A DNA stretch of 47,128 nucleotides from a bacterium. GTDB taxonomy: Bacteria > Elusimicrobiota > Elusimicrobia > UBA1565 > UBA9628. Under the pieces are notes generated by a model. It had not been told where the DNA came from. It saw only the letters and a list, made by a program, of their open reading frames with translations, and ran no database searches. The stretch is taken from positions 1 to 47,128 of the forward strand of contig JAJZJF010000007.1 of the NCBI GenBank assembly GCA_021810245.1, read 5' to 3'. A program made the position numbers and the translations under genes. Shown here in pieces: positions 17,499-27,219 of the stretch (the first letter of the stretch is position 1; every line of letters starts with the position of its first letter).

Positions 17499-20015
17499 TT
17501 ACGAGCACTCGGAAAACCCGCAGTCATGACAGACAGGCCCCGGGCATCCGGACTCAAAAGAGACATTTGAAGAATAACACTTCGGGCAATACGAGCTCAG
17601 CGGAATGGGCGATGCTTCCGCCTTAATGGAACCCGCGGATTCCTCCAGCCATCCGGTTTTTTTCAAATGCTGGCGAAGAGCGATGGCAATCGCATGCGGA
17701 ATAGAATCAACCCGATTTTCCCCGAAACCGGAAGGCCTATCGCCCTTGACGCAGTTAAGGTGTTTGAGAACCCGAATGGGGTCCCCGCCTTCCGCGAAGT
17801 ACTTCGACAAAAGAATTCCCACTAAGGACGTCAGTCCCGAGATTTCGGTTCCCAAGGGCGGGATATTCGTAAATATCTGATAAGGGCCCCTTTCATCGTA
17901 ATTGATATGAATGTGAAGCGGCCCGTATCCAGTTCGCATTTGATAATACTCGGAAGAAACGCCAAAGGCCCTCTGAACCGATTCGCGGCGGCTTTTTTTC
18001 TCTTGCGCCGGAGAGATGTTTAAGACCTGTTGGGCTTTGGATCCATCCCGATAGATGGTAATTCCCTTACAGTTGAGTTCATAGGCCAACAAATAAGCCC
18101 GGCGAACATCTTCAACGGTAGAAGAATGAGGGAGGTTGATGGTTTTTGAAACCCCGTTATCGGTATGTTTTTGGAATGCGGCCTGAATGCGAACATGATC
18201 TTCAATTCCGACATCATGGGCCGTTGGAAACAACGATTGGATTTTGGCGGGAATCGCCGATAACCCGCGAACGGATTTATGGTTCTTGTCAATCAAGCTC
18301 CACAACTCTTTTTCCGACAGTCCAAAGAAGTTGTTTTCCTTGGCGATACTCTGAAAGAGGGGGTTAATTTCAAAGAAAACGTCTTTGTCGGCCGGTTTCT
18401 CGCCATTTTTAATCTTGGCCAAAGCCTGCGCATTGTAGCGGGTATAAGCGATGGCAAAAAAGGGCTCAATTCCACCGCCTTGAAGGCCCGCAGCAATAGC
18501 GATCGTGCCAGTCGGAGCGATCGTCGTTCGCGCGCAATGCCGGGGGGTGCGGCTTTCCCCTCTAAAATAAGAACCTTCCGGATCATAGACTGAGTTTTTC
18601 CAATTCGGGAAAACTCCGCGCTCTTTGGCTAATTCTTCGGAAGCGCTGAGCGCCGCATCATTGATGGAATGCATCAACTTTTCCGCAAAAGAAAAACAAG
18701 CTTCCGAGTCATAAGCAATTCCCACCTTCACCAAGGCCTCGGCAAAACCCATGACGCCAAGACCGATTCGGCGATTTCCCTTGGCCATCCGCTCGATTTC
18801 AGGAAGAGGATAATTATTGACTTCAATGACGTCGTCTAAAAACCGAACCGCAACCCTGACCGCTTCGCCGAGTTTCTTAAAATCGAACTCCCCCGCCATT
18901 GTTTTGCCATGGACAAAATTGGAGAGATTAATCGAGCCTAAATTACAAGGCTCCCAGGGCAAAAGCGGCTGCTCTCCGCAAGGATTGGTGGATTCAATCT
19001 GCCCCAAGGCCGGAGTGGGGTTTGAGCCGGAAGAATTAATCCGGTCAATGACAATCATTCCCGGGTCTCCAGTTTTCCACGCTTGTTCGACCATCAAATC
19101 AAAAATCTCGCGCGCCTTGACTTTCCCAGCGGGCTCCTTGGTCCTCGGATTTAAAAGATCGTATTCGGAATCGGAAGCCACCGCCTTCATAAAAGTCTCA
19201 TCAATTGCGACCGAAACATTGAAGTTTTCCATGACGCCGGGTTGGGATTTAAGAGTGATAAAATCCTTAATCTCGGGATGGGTGTAATGCAAAATGCCCA
19301 TATTAGCTCCGCGCCGGGTCCCGCCCTGCTTAACAACTTCGGTCATCTTGTCAAAAAGCTGCATAAATGAAATAGCGCCCGAGGCGACCCCATGGGTTTT
19401 CTTGACTAAATCTCCACGAGAGCGAAGCCGACTGAAAGCGAAACCCGTCCCGCCGCCGGATTTCTGAATCAAGGATTGTGCCGCCAAGGCGTCGTTAATG
19501 CCTTCCATGGAATCGGCGACCGGAAGAACATAACAAGCCGACAGCTGCTGCAAATCCCGCCCCGCATTCATGAGAGTCGGGGAATTGGGCAGAAAATCCC
19601 ACGAGGACATCAAAGCGAAAAACTTATCCTCCCATTCCGACACCAAGGCTTGAGCGGTTTTATTTTTTTGATAAATTTTTTCAAGGTTTGAGATTAAGCG
19701 AGAAAAGTTCTTTTCTCTCTCGGAAGAAGAACGCAGGCCCTCGTGAAAAAGATTCATTCGAGAAACGGCGTTGCCAGCCACGGCCGGAATCTCTTCTGTC
19801 GACAAGTGAACGCCTTCAAACGCTCCCCACTCAGACGCGCGTAAATCATAGAGAATTTCCGCTAAGGCAATATTGTGGGCGACCCCCTTAAGCCAGGATT
19901 CAACCGACGCGGCGTCTCGAAGGTATTTATCTTTAATGACCTTTAATTGGTTTTCAGTGACTGAAACGCTCCCTGCGGAATGTGCGGCTTTCTCAAGCGA
20001 TGTTTTATGGCTCAT
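17499..20015 (-). CDS. nrdJ: vitamin B12-dependent ribonucleoside-diphosphate reductase (class II)
   Basis: STNPCGEQPLLPWEPCNLGSINLSNFV, APTGTIAIAAG, C-terminal Cys-rich CPKC..CHDCGFSECS. Confidence 0.95.
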   Translation of the reverse strand: MSHKTSLEKAAHSAGSVSVTENQLKVIKDKYLRDAASVESWLKGVAHNIALAEILYDLRASEWGAFEGVHLSTEEIPAVAGNAVSRMNLFHEGLRSSSEREKNFSRLISNLEKIYQKNKTAQALVSEWEDKFFALMSSWDFLPNSPTLMNAGRDLQQLSACYVLPVADSMEGINDALAAQSLIQKSGGGTGFAFSRLRSRGDLVKKTHGVASGAISFMQLFDKMTEVVKQGGTRRGANMGILHYTHPEIKDFITLKSQPGVMENFNVSVAIDETFMKAVASDSEYDLLNPRTKEPAGKVKAREIFDLMVEQAWKTGDPGMIVIDRINSSGSNPTPALGQIESTNPCGEQPLLPWEPCNLGSINLSNFVHGKTMAGEFDFKKLGEAVRVAVRFLDDVIEVNNYPLPEIERMAKGNRRIGLGVMGFAEALVKVGIAYDSEACFSFAEKLMHSINDAALSASEELAKERGVFPNWKNSVYDPEGSYFRGESRTPRHCARTTIAPTGTIAIAAGLQGGGIEPFFAIAYTRYNAQALAKIKNGEKPADKDVFFEINPLFQSIAKENNFFGLSEKELWSLIDKNHKSVRGLSAIPAKIQSLFPTAHDVGIEDHVRIQAAFQKHTDNGVSKTINLPHSSTVEDVRRAYLLAYELNCKGITIYRDGSKAQQVLNISPAQEKKSRRESVQRAFGVSSEYYQMRTGYGPLHIHINYDERGPYQIFTNIPPLGTEISGLTSLVGILLSKYFAEGGDPIRVLKHLNCVKGDRPSGFGENRVDSIPHAIAIALRQHLKKTGWLEESAGSIKAEASPIPLSSYCPKCYSSNVSFESGCPGPVCHDCGFSECS

Positions 20016-20054
20016 AATAACCTCCGAGTTCGGAAAATCCCCGCGTCAGAAATA

Positions 20055-20106
20055 AACGGTAACAAGAAGTTTACCGTTACAAAAGACTTCTGTCAAGGTC
20101 TTGACA
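20055..20106 (-). promoter_or_regulatory. predicted nrdJ promoter (-35 TTGACA 20091-20096, 17-nt spacer, -10 TAAACT 20068-20073) with two palindromes
   Basis: AACGGTAA-N8-TTACCGTT (20055-20078) spans the -10; TGTCAAG-N2-CTTGACA (20091-20106) spans the -35. Confidence 0.65.
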
Positions 20107-20117
20107 AAACTAAAATT

Positions 20118-20504
20118 TTATTTCCTAATCGCGACGGCGTCAATTTCAATAGAGACGCCCTTTGGAAGAGACTTAATCTCCACGGTCGCGCGAGCGGGAT
20201 AAGGCTGCTTAAAATGCCCGGCATAGGCTTCGTTCATGGCGGGAAATTGAGACAGGTCGGTCATGTAAACTGTTGTTTTGACGACATCGGATAAAGACAA
20301 TCCCACTGTCCGCAAAATGGCGTCAATTTGTCCCAAACATTGGTTCGTCAATTCCGCGATCGTTCCTTTCATCGGGTTTCCCGCGGGATCGGCGGGAATC
20401 TGTCCGGACACAAACACCAAATTCCCCATTTGAACTGCCTGAGAATACGGGCCGATGGCCTTTGGCGCGAGATCGCTGTGAAGGGCTTGTTTTTCATTAT
20501 TCAT
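20118..20504 (-). CDS. ridA: RidA family protein
   Basis: APKAIGPYSQAVQMGNLVFVSGQIPADPAGN; FPAMNEAYAGHF; PARATVEIKSLPKGVSIEIDAVA. Confidence 0.92.
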   Translation of the reverse strand: MNNEKQALHSDLAPKAIGPYSQAVQMGNLVFVSGQIPADPAGNPMKGTIAELTNQCLGQIDAILRTVGLSLSDVVKTTVYMTDLSQFPAMNEAYAGHFKQPYPARATVEIKSLPKGVSIEIDAVAIRK

Positions 20505-21526
20505 TTAAGAGCTCCTAAAAGTGCGTGATTAGTTTTATGCGTGCGCATCAACTCCAATAGAGACTTTAAAGCTTCGATATCGCCCTTGTCCGCCAAAAGC
20601 CGTCTGAGCTTCCAAACGCCTTCAAGCACCTCAGGCGGGAACAATTTTTCTTCTTTTCTTGTTCCTGAATCTCGAACCTTCATCGCCGGAAACAATCTCA
20701 TCTCCGCAGCTTGCCGGGAAAGGACAATTTCCATATTCCCCGTGCCTTTAAACTCTTGGAATATAATATCATCCATCTTGCTACCGGTGTCAACCAAGAT
20801 GGTAGCGATAATGGTCAGAGATCCTCCTTCCTCCAGCTTGCGCGCGGCCCCAAAAAAGCGACGCGGGACTTCCATCGCGCGGGAATCAAGCCCTCCGGTC
20901 ATGGTTCTTGATCCTCCCGCGAACTGATTATGCACGCGCGAAAGCCGAGTGAGAGAATCCAATAAAATGAGGACATCCGCGCCTCCCGCCGCATCGGTGA
21001 TCGCTTTGGCCATTAGAGCCTCTGCGGTCGCCACATGTTCTTGATAACTCTTATCGCTGGAAGAAGCCGATACCTCGGCCTTGACACTCCTTTTAAAATC
21101 AGTGACTTCCTCTGGACGCTCATCAACCAAGAGGCAATATTGCTTGATTTGGGGATCAACGGCATAGACTGCATTGGACAGAGATTTCAAAATCGTGGTC
21201 TTTCCCGCTTTTGGGGGAGCCACAATCAGCCCACGGGTGCCGCGGCCGATGGGGCAGAGTAAATCCATCGCGCGCATCGTCAAATCCGATGACCCCTTTT
21301 CCAGCTGGATCCACTGTTGCGGATCGATAGGCGTTTTGTCGGCGAAGGCTTTTTCTATCTCGCTTAAAACCCGCGGCGCGCGCGCCTCTAACGTCTTCAT
21401 ACCGCCGGAATTGGGATTATTTTGCCTTTTATTCCATCTCTGCCCGGGACGATTGCGGTAATGCGGGCGAAAGCGCTTGCGCCCAAAATGTCCGCCGCCC
21501 GTTCCGTTTTTTTCAGAATTATTCAT
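20501..21526 (-). CDS. rho: transcription termination factor Rho, compact form apparently lacking the cold-shock-like domain
   Basis: CPIGRGTRGLIVAPPKAGKTTILK, LLVDERPEEVTDFKRSV, EEGGSLTIIATILVDTGSKMDDIIFQEFKGTGNMEIVLSR. Confidence 0.9.
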   Translation of the reverse strand: MNNSEKNGTGGGHFGRKRFRPHYRNRPGQRWNKRQNNPNSGGMKTLEARAPRVLSEIEKAFADKTPIDPQQWIQLEKGSSDLTMRAMDLLCPIGRGTRGLIVAPPKAGKTTILKSLSNAVYAVDPQIKQYCLLVDERPEEVTDFKRSVKAEVSASSSDKSYQEHVATAEALMAKAITDAAGGADVLILLDSLTRLSRVHNQFAGGSRTMTGGLDSRAMEVPRRFFGAARKLEEGGSLTIIATILVDTGSKMDDIIFQEFKGTGNMEIVLSRQAAEMRLFPAMKVRDSGTRKEEKLFPPEVLEGVWKLRRLLADKGDIEALKSLLELMRTHKTNHALLGALK

Positions 21527-22128
21527 GACTTCTCCCTCCGCTGTCGCTTAGTTATTTCCTTAAGTTCCGTAAAATATCCCGGCCACTGAACATCCAAGGC
21601 TTCCACCAGATGGGTCATAAACAATCCCGCCGTCTCTAGAATCACGGGCGCCTGAGGAGCCGCAAGGAAATATTTTTCTACCCCATGATCCCATGGAACG
21701 CTCCCGGTTTTAGAATAAAATTTTAGAGATTGAATCTCGATGAATATCTGCCTTAACGAACTCTCGAAATCAAGATGCGCCGCGCGCGCAGACCATAAAT
21801 TCTCCCGCCAAGGGGCTTCCCAATCCAGTTTTGAGATCTCAGACAACGCCTCTTCCGCTCGAACAGCCGAGTCTTTTTCCATAACCCAACGAGACCAAAG
21901 CGATAAAATGGCCAAGGTTCTTAAAACCGACAAAGCCTCTATCTCATGGCCATGAGAAATAAGGAGAGCTATCGCGTTTGAAGACGCGACCGATCGAGAA
22001 GCGAACACAACTAAAATAGAGTCAACCGGATTTGAAAAATCGATGTCCTTGCCCAAGCGGCTTAAGCCGTTATCAATAGCGGCCTTGGCCCGCGCCATTA
22101 AAGAAATCGTTTCGTTCATGTTATTCAA
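21523..22128 (-). CDS. hypothetical helical protein (possibly DUF5677-like)
   Basis: ORF with 4-nt overlap into rho; AIALLISHGHEIEALSVLRTLAILSLWSRWV. Confidence 0.65.
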   Translation of the reverse strand: MNNMNETISLMARAKAAIDNGLSRLGKDIDFSNPVDSILVVFASRSVASSNAIALLISHGHEIEALSVLRTLAILSLWSRWVMEKDSAVRAEEALSEISKLDWEAPWRENLWSARAAHLDFESSLRQIFIEIQSLKFYSKTGSVPWDHGVEKYFLAAPQAPVILETAGLFMTHLVEALDVQWPGYFTELKEITKRQRREKS

Positions 22129-22960
22129 AGTTTTTCTTTAAGACCCGCTTGACCGCAAGAGACGAACCCAGAAATCTCCGGGAGAGCCTGAGAAATCTCT
22201 CGGGATCATCGGAAACGTAGAAGCGAGACCAACCGCGCCCGGTCCTTTTCCTTAAATTGAGAGCCTCAAGCGTCTTTTCAAATTCTTGAGCGGTGTGTTC
22301 TCCCGAATCAATCAAAGACACATTTTTTCCCATAACCCGGGAAATAACCGGTTTGATGACCGGATAATGCGTACACCCCAGAACCAGCGAATCAACCCGG
22401 GCTTTTTGAAGAGGCTTAAGATAGATCCGGGCCACCTCTTCGGTCACGCCATATTTCCACCATCCCTCTTCGACCAAGGGAACAAAAAGCGGGCATGGCG
22501 CTTCGAAAACTCGGGCCTGTGGAGAAAATCTTTTAATTTCAGCGGCATAAGCCCCAGACCGGACGGTACCCTCAGTTCCAATGACCCCAATTCTGCGAAA
22601 CCCCCTCCGCACGCAAGCCCGCGCGCCAGGGACAATGACGCCTTCCACTGGAACGGAAACCGCTTTTTTAATCGCGGACAAAGCGACTGCAGAAGAGGTA
22701 TTGCACGCCACTACCAGCGCCTTGATTTTTTGCTGGCATAGGAAATGGGCGATTTCAACCGAGAACTGAATAATCGAAGCCCGCGATTTCGACCCATAAG
22801 GCAAATGAGCCGTGTCTCCAAAATAAATCATGTTCTCTTGAGGCATCAACTTGCGCAAGGCCTTAAAAACAGTCAACCCCCCAATGCCCGAGTCAAAAAT
22901 TCCGATGGGACGCTCGGCCTTTAAGCCGCTATTTTTTTGGATGATTGATTTTTTTTGCAT
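22121..22960 (-). CDS. murI: glutamate racemase
   Basis: RPIGIFDSGIGGLTVFKAL, YFGDTAHLPYGSKS, VVACNTSSA, LGCTHYPVIKP. Confidence 0.95.
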   Translation of the reverse strand: MQKKSIIQKNSGLKAERPIGIFDSGIGGLTVFKALRKLMPQENMIYFGDTAHLPYGSKSRASIIQFSVEIAHFLCQQKIKALVVACNTSSAVALSAIKKAVSVPVEGVIVPGARACVRRGFRRIGVIGTEGTVRSGAYAAEIKRFSPQARVFEAPCPLFVPLVEEGWWKYGVTEEVARIYLKPLQKARVDSLVLGCTHYPVIKPVISRVMGKNVSLIDSGEHTAQEFEKTLEALNLRKRTGRGWSRFYVSDDPERFLRLSRRFLGSSLAVKRVLKKNFE

Positions 22961-24161
22961 ATTCCACAATGCCCGTGTATAAGCCGCGCATAAGACGCTG
23001 GCGGAAACTTTCGCTCCTTAAATCTCGCTCATCCTGGGGATTGGTCAGATATCCCATCTCAAACAGAATGGCTGGCGCATGAGTTCCTCTTAAAACATAA
23101 AACCCCGCTTGTTCAACCCCTCTGTCCGGGATATTGACTTCTCCGCTGGCCTCGCGCGAGACCAGCCCCGCGAATTCAGAAGAAGCGTTGACATATTCCG
23201 TTTTCGATAATTCTCCCAATAACATCTGAACTTCCGCTTCCTGGCGAAATTTAGACTCATAGTTAATCGAAGAGTTTTCAAACTCCGCCAAGCGCTGCGC
23301 ATGAGGGTCGGAAGCCTTCTCCGACATAAAATAAGTCTCAAAACCGGAATCTCTGGGATTTTTAGCGGCATTGGAATGAAGAGACACAAATAAATCGGCT
23401 TTCCACTGATTGGCAATCTCCGAGCGTTTGGAGAGAGAAATAAAGGTGTCGTTATGCCGCGTCAATTTGACTTCAAAAACCCCCGTCTTTTTTAGCAAAC
23501 GCGCAAGCTCTAATGCCGCTTTAAGATTGACGTCTTTTTCAAGGGTTCCGCCAATTCCCCGAGCTCCAGGATCCTTGCCGCCATGCCCCGGATCGATGAC
23601 GATGCGGAGCTTTCGGACCCAGATATGGCCATCGGGAATTTGGTTTTGAGCGCTGGAAGTCGTCTGAGGCCGAGAACGCGCCGCCGCCACTGGAATTGGT
23701 TTTGACTCTCCGATCGTCAAGAGCGCCTTATGCTCATCAAAAAAGGCGGGAGTTCCGGACCAATCGACAAAAGCGGGAGACTCTAAAAAGGAAATCGGGA
23801 TCCAAGCCTCCGAAGCGCTCCATATCACCTGCGATTTAAGCGGAATGGAACGCCCCGACACCGAGGCGGCGGTGGCATTGGCCTCAAAAGCGAGGATATT
23901 TCCCGAGCGGCTTAATTCCACGATTTTTGACACTGGGCGCCAGTATATTTGGGCCTTATACAGACGCGCCATTTCATCCGCGCTTAAAAAATAATTAGAA
24001 CCTAAGCGGTATCCAGAAACTATCTTCGGAGGGTTGCCGGTATGGGCAAACGCAATTGAAACCGGAGCCGCCTCCGCAAAAACGGAAAGCGGAAAAAAAA
24101 GCGGCGCCAAAATCAAAAAGCGGCAGAAGGCCCAAAATGCTGGACTATTAATTTCGCTCAT
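22929..24161 (-). CDS. N-acetylmuramoyl-L-alanine amidase (Amidase_3) with N-terminal copper-amine-oxidase-N-like domain
   Basis: LRIVIDPGHGGKDPGARGIGGTLEKDVNL, LFVSLHSNAAKN, PAILFEMGYLTNPQDE. Confidence 0.92.
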   Translation of the reverse strand: MSEINSPAFWAFCRFLILAPLFFPLSVFAEAAPVSIAFAHTGNPPKIVSGYRLGSNYFLSADEMARLYKAQIYWRPVSKIVELSRSGNILAFEANATAASVSGRSIPLKSQVIWSASEAWIPISFLESPAFVDWSGTPAFFDEHKALLTIGESKPIPVAAARSRPQTTSSAQNQIPDGHIWVRKLRIVIDPGHGGKDPGARGIGGTLEKDVNLKAALELARLLKKTGVFEVKLTRHNDTFISLSKRSEIANQWKADLFVSLHSNAAKNPRDSGFETYFMSEKASDPHAQRLAEFENSSINYESKFRQEAEVQMLLGELSKTEYVNASSEFAGLVSREASGEVNIPDRGVEQAGFYVLRGTHAPAILFEMGYLTNPQDERDLRSESFRQRLMRGLYTGIVEYAKKINHPKK

Positions 24162-25861
24162 TCTATGATAATGCGATAATCCTCCAAGGGAATCGTCGGG
24201 GTCGATTCAACCTTAATTGAGCGTTGAATATTTTTTTCGATCATGGCTTGTTTGGATTTAAGAGACTCCGCAATTAATGGATGGACGCAAACGCGCACCT
24301 GCCCTCCGGGACGTCCGCGCGTCATGTCGAGAATCTCCTCCTGGATTTTAATGCGCATCGTCTCTTCGGACAAAACCCGTCCAGAACCGTGGCATTCACG
24401 GCACTCCTGGGTGATTAACTTGACCGTGGATTCGCGCTTGCGCTCCCGAGTCAATTCAATTAAGCCCAATCTCGTAATCGGAAGAATCCTAATCTTCGCG
24501 CGGTCTCCTCTCAAGGCCGCCGCAAAAGCCTCCATGACCTTATTTCTATTGGAAGCCTTTTTCATGTCGATAAAATCAACGACGATAATGCCGCCGATAT
24601 TTCTCAGCCGCAATTGATGCGCTACTTCCTTTGCCGCCTCGATGTTAGTTTGAGTGACGGTTTCTTCCTGGGATTTGGAGCCGGTAAAACGCCCGGTATT
24701 GACGTCGATGGCGCAAAGAGATTCCGCCTCTTGAATGACAATCGAGCCCCCATTGGGCAGAGAAACGACGGGCTTGCGCATTTTCTCAATACCCTCTTCA
24801 ATCTTAAACGCTTTAAAAATCGGCGTCTTCCCATCATAGAACTGAATTCTCTTTTTGAGTTCTGGGGAAATTTTATCGATGAATTCAGATAAGCGCTCAC
24901 AGGTTTCTTTGTTGTCGCACAAAAAAATTGCGACATCTTCAGAAAGAATATCGCGAGCGACCTGAAGGGTCAAATCCAGATCTTTATGGAGAAGAGCAGG
25001 CGCCGGCTCAGACTGCATTTTCTTTTGGATATCTTCCCAAAGGCTCAACAAATAGCGCGCTTCGCGCTCAAGCTCTTGCGCTGGAACTCCTTCCGCTTCG
25101 GTTCTCGCGACTAAGCCTTTCCCGCCCAAGATTCCGGAAACAAAACCCTGCATCAAGGCGGAAAGCCTCGCCCTTTCATCGGAATTCTCAATATTTTTAG
25201 AGACCCCCGCGAAATTCTCAAATGGAGTAAACACCACGTACCGTCCTGGAAGGCTAACGGCCATCGTCACCTTCATTCCCTTGGTCCCAATCGCCTCCTT
25301 GGCGATCTGAATCATCACCGGTTGATTTTTTTTCAGGATGGACTCAATGCCGGCATTTTTATCTCCCAGAACGTCCGATATATAAAGGTAGGCGTTTTTA
25401 TCGTAGCCGATATTGATAAAGGCAGAAGAGATTCCAGGAAGGACGTTTTCAATCACTCCCTTGTAAATATTGCCGACCAGATTCTGCTGGTTTTTCCGCT
25501 CCCAGAAGAGCTCGACCAATTTCCCATTCTCCAGAATCGCGATGCGAACTTCCTCGTTGTTGACATTGGCGAGAATCTCTCTTTTGACCGGAGACGCCGG
25601 CAAGGGAGCGCCGGAATTATCCGCGGCGGACGCATGGGACGCATGGGACTCATGCGGGCGATGTCCATTCCCAGGTTTCTGGCCTTGGCGCTCCGACTTT
25701 CTCTGGGAATGAAAACGCCGGCGTTTCTGCCTACGCTTATCATCCACGCCTACAGGCGCCGGGGATGCGGCTTTTTCCAAAACTTCGGACTGCTCTTGGC
25801 TTGCCGCCACCTCTTCTTTTAAATCTTCTTTTTGCGAAATTTCTTCTTCAGACATGACCAT
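24158..25861 (-). CDS. rng: ribonuclease E/G family protein
   Basis: VGNIYKGVIENVLPGISSAFINIGYDKNAYLYISD, SLCAIDVNTGRFTGS, GGIIVVDFIDM, CRECHGSGRVLS. Confidence 0.93.
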   Translation of the reverse strand: MVMSEEEISQKEDLKEEVAASQEQSEVLEKAASPAPVGVDDKRRQKRRRFHSQRKSERQGQKPGNGHRPHESHASHASAADNSGAPLPASPVKREILANVNNEEVRIAILENGKLVELFWERKNQQNLVGNIYKGVIENVLPGISSAFINIGYDKNAYLYISDVLGDKNAGIESILKKNQPVMIQIAKEAIGTKGMKVTMAVSLPGRYVVFTPFENFAGVSKNIENSDERARLSALMQGFVSGILGGKGLVARTEAEGVPAQELEREARYLLSLWEDIQKKMQSEPAPALLHKDLDLTLQVARDILSEDVAIFLCDNKETCERLSEFIDKISPELKKRIQFYDGKTPIFKAFKIEEGIEKMRKPVVSLPNGGSIVIQEAESLCAIDVNTGRFTGSKSQEETVTQTNIEAAKEVAHQLRLRNIGGIIVVDFIDMKKASNRNKVMEAFAAALRGDRAKIRILPITRLGLIELTRERKRESTVKLITQECRECHGSGRVLSEETMRIKIQEEILDMTRGRPGGQVRVCVHPLIAESLKSKQAMIEKNIQRSIKVESTPTIPLEDYRIIIE

Positions 25862-25875
25862 CCTCCTATCAAATT

Positions 25876-27219
25876 TTATAAAAGCGCGTACTTGCGCCTA
25901 CCCACATTAGCGACAATTCCCAAAGACCATAAACTGGCCATTAAACTGGATCCTCCATATGAAATCAACGGCAGGGGAATTCCCGCAACAGGGAAAAGAC
26001 CCAGACACATTCCGACGTTTAAAATGAAGTCGAAAGCGAACATCGAGGCAATTCCGCAGCAAACCAAATATCCATATCGATCGCGGGCATTAGAGCCAAT
26101 CTCCGTAATTCGCCAAATCATCCCCAAATAAAGAAGAATCACAATCACCGCGCCGACAAAACCCATCTCTTCTCCAATGACGGAATAAATAAAATCCGTG
26201 TGTCTCTCCGGGAGAAAACCCAATTGAGACTGGGTTCCGGAGAAAAGGCCTTTCCCGATAAACCCGCCCGAACCGATGGCGATCTGGGACTGGTGGACGT
26301 GGTAAGCCGCCCCATGGATATCGGAATGAGGATTAATATAAGCGGTAAATCGGCTCTTTTGATATCCTTTCAATTTATGACTGACCGCGATTCCCACTAA
26401 CACGCCAGAGGTCAATAGAAGCCAAAAAACGAGAAACAAACTTGCCCTCAAGCGCCAGCGCATTAAAAAATTAGCGTAATAGGCCGCTCCGAAAATAGCG
26501 GCTAAAACTAAAACAAAAACGAACTCGGACAACTTAGACTGAAACACCTCCATAAAAAAATAAAGCAAGCTTCCTGAGGATGGATGGGCATAATAAGAGC
26601 CTAAAAATAAATAAAGAAACGGCATCGAAGCCGCAGAGACGGAAAAAAGGCTAAGGCCAGACAAGTATTCCCATCCGGCTCCGGCGCAGAAAAGCATCGC
26701 AAAAAAAATAGGAAACAAAGTCAAAGTCATCGAGAAATCAGGCTGTTTGACAATCAAAAGGACGATCGGGGCAATCGCCGCTAGAGACATGGAAATCGTC
26801 GAAAGGTATTCCATCTTAAGCGCTCTCTTATCAAAGATTGCGGCCAAAATTAATATCATTCCCACCCGGGCAAACTCGGAGGGTTGAAAAGCGAAAAAAC
26901 CGAGTTGTATCCAAGAGCGGTGCCCCTTATGGACGGTCCCCACAAGCAAAACCGCGACCAGGCAAGAAATGATAAACCCATAAACAGCCCAAAATTGATC
27001 TTCATAGACCTCATATGCGAAGTTGGCCGCGACGGTGAAAATAAAAAGGCCAAAAAGCATCGCCGAAAAATGCCGTTCAAGAGCTTGGTGGTAATACGGA
27101 AGCGGACGAGTGGCCGAGAAAACAGCTAAACTCCCTACGATTAAGAGAGATAATACCGCTCCCAAGAAAACGCCGTCAAGACGACTCTTTCTGGATGAAG
27201 AACGGGGAAAGCCAATCAC
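25876..27219 (-). CDS. rodA: rod shape-determining protein RodA (SEDS family)
   Basis: Multi-TM; FQPSEFARVGMILILA; AIGSGGFIGKGLFSGTQSQLGFLPERHTDFIYSVIGEEMGF; GIPLPLISYGGSSL. Confidence 0.93.
   Translation of the reverse strand: MIGFPRSSSRKSRLDGVFLGAVLSLLIVGSLAVFSATRPLPYYHQALERHFSAMLFGLFIFTVAANFAYEVYEDQFWAVYGFIISCLVAVLLVGTVHKGHRSWIQLGFFAFQPSEFARVGMILILAAIFDKRALKMEYLSTISMSLAAIAPIVLLIVKQPDFSMTLTLFPIFFAMLFCAGAGWEYLSGLSLFSVSAASMPFLYLFLGSYYAHPSSGSLLYFFMEVFQSKLSEFVFVLVLAAIFGAAYYANFLMRWRLRASLFLVFWLLLTSGVLVGIAVSHKLKGYQKSRFTAYINPHSDIHGAAYHVHQSQIAIGSGGFIGKGLFSGTQSQLGFLPERHTDFIYSVIGEEMGFVGAVIVILLYLGMIWRITEIGSNARDRYGYLVCCGIASMFAFDFILNVGMCLGLFPVAGIPLPLISYGGSSLMASLWSLGIVANVGRRKYALL

Noticed and set aside
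17499-20117. Cobalamin riboswitch upstream of nrdJ
   Set aside because: The gap is only 102 nt, with a predicted leader under 50 nt, and no recognisable B12-box was seen.
22929-22960. Overlap between the amidase 3' end and murI 5' end
   Set aside because: Modest overlap (about 32 nt) is common in compact operons and the exact murI start is uncertain.
25322-25822. 166-aa plus-strand ORF antisense to rng
   Set aside because: Antisense shadow of the RNase E/G gene without independent support.
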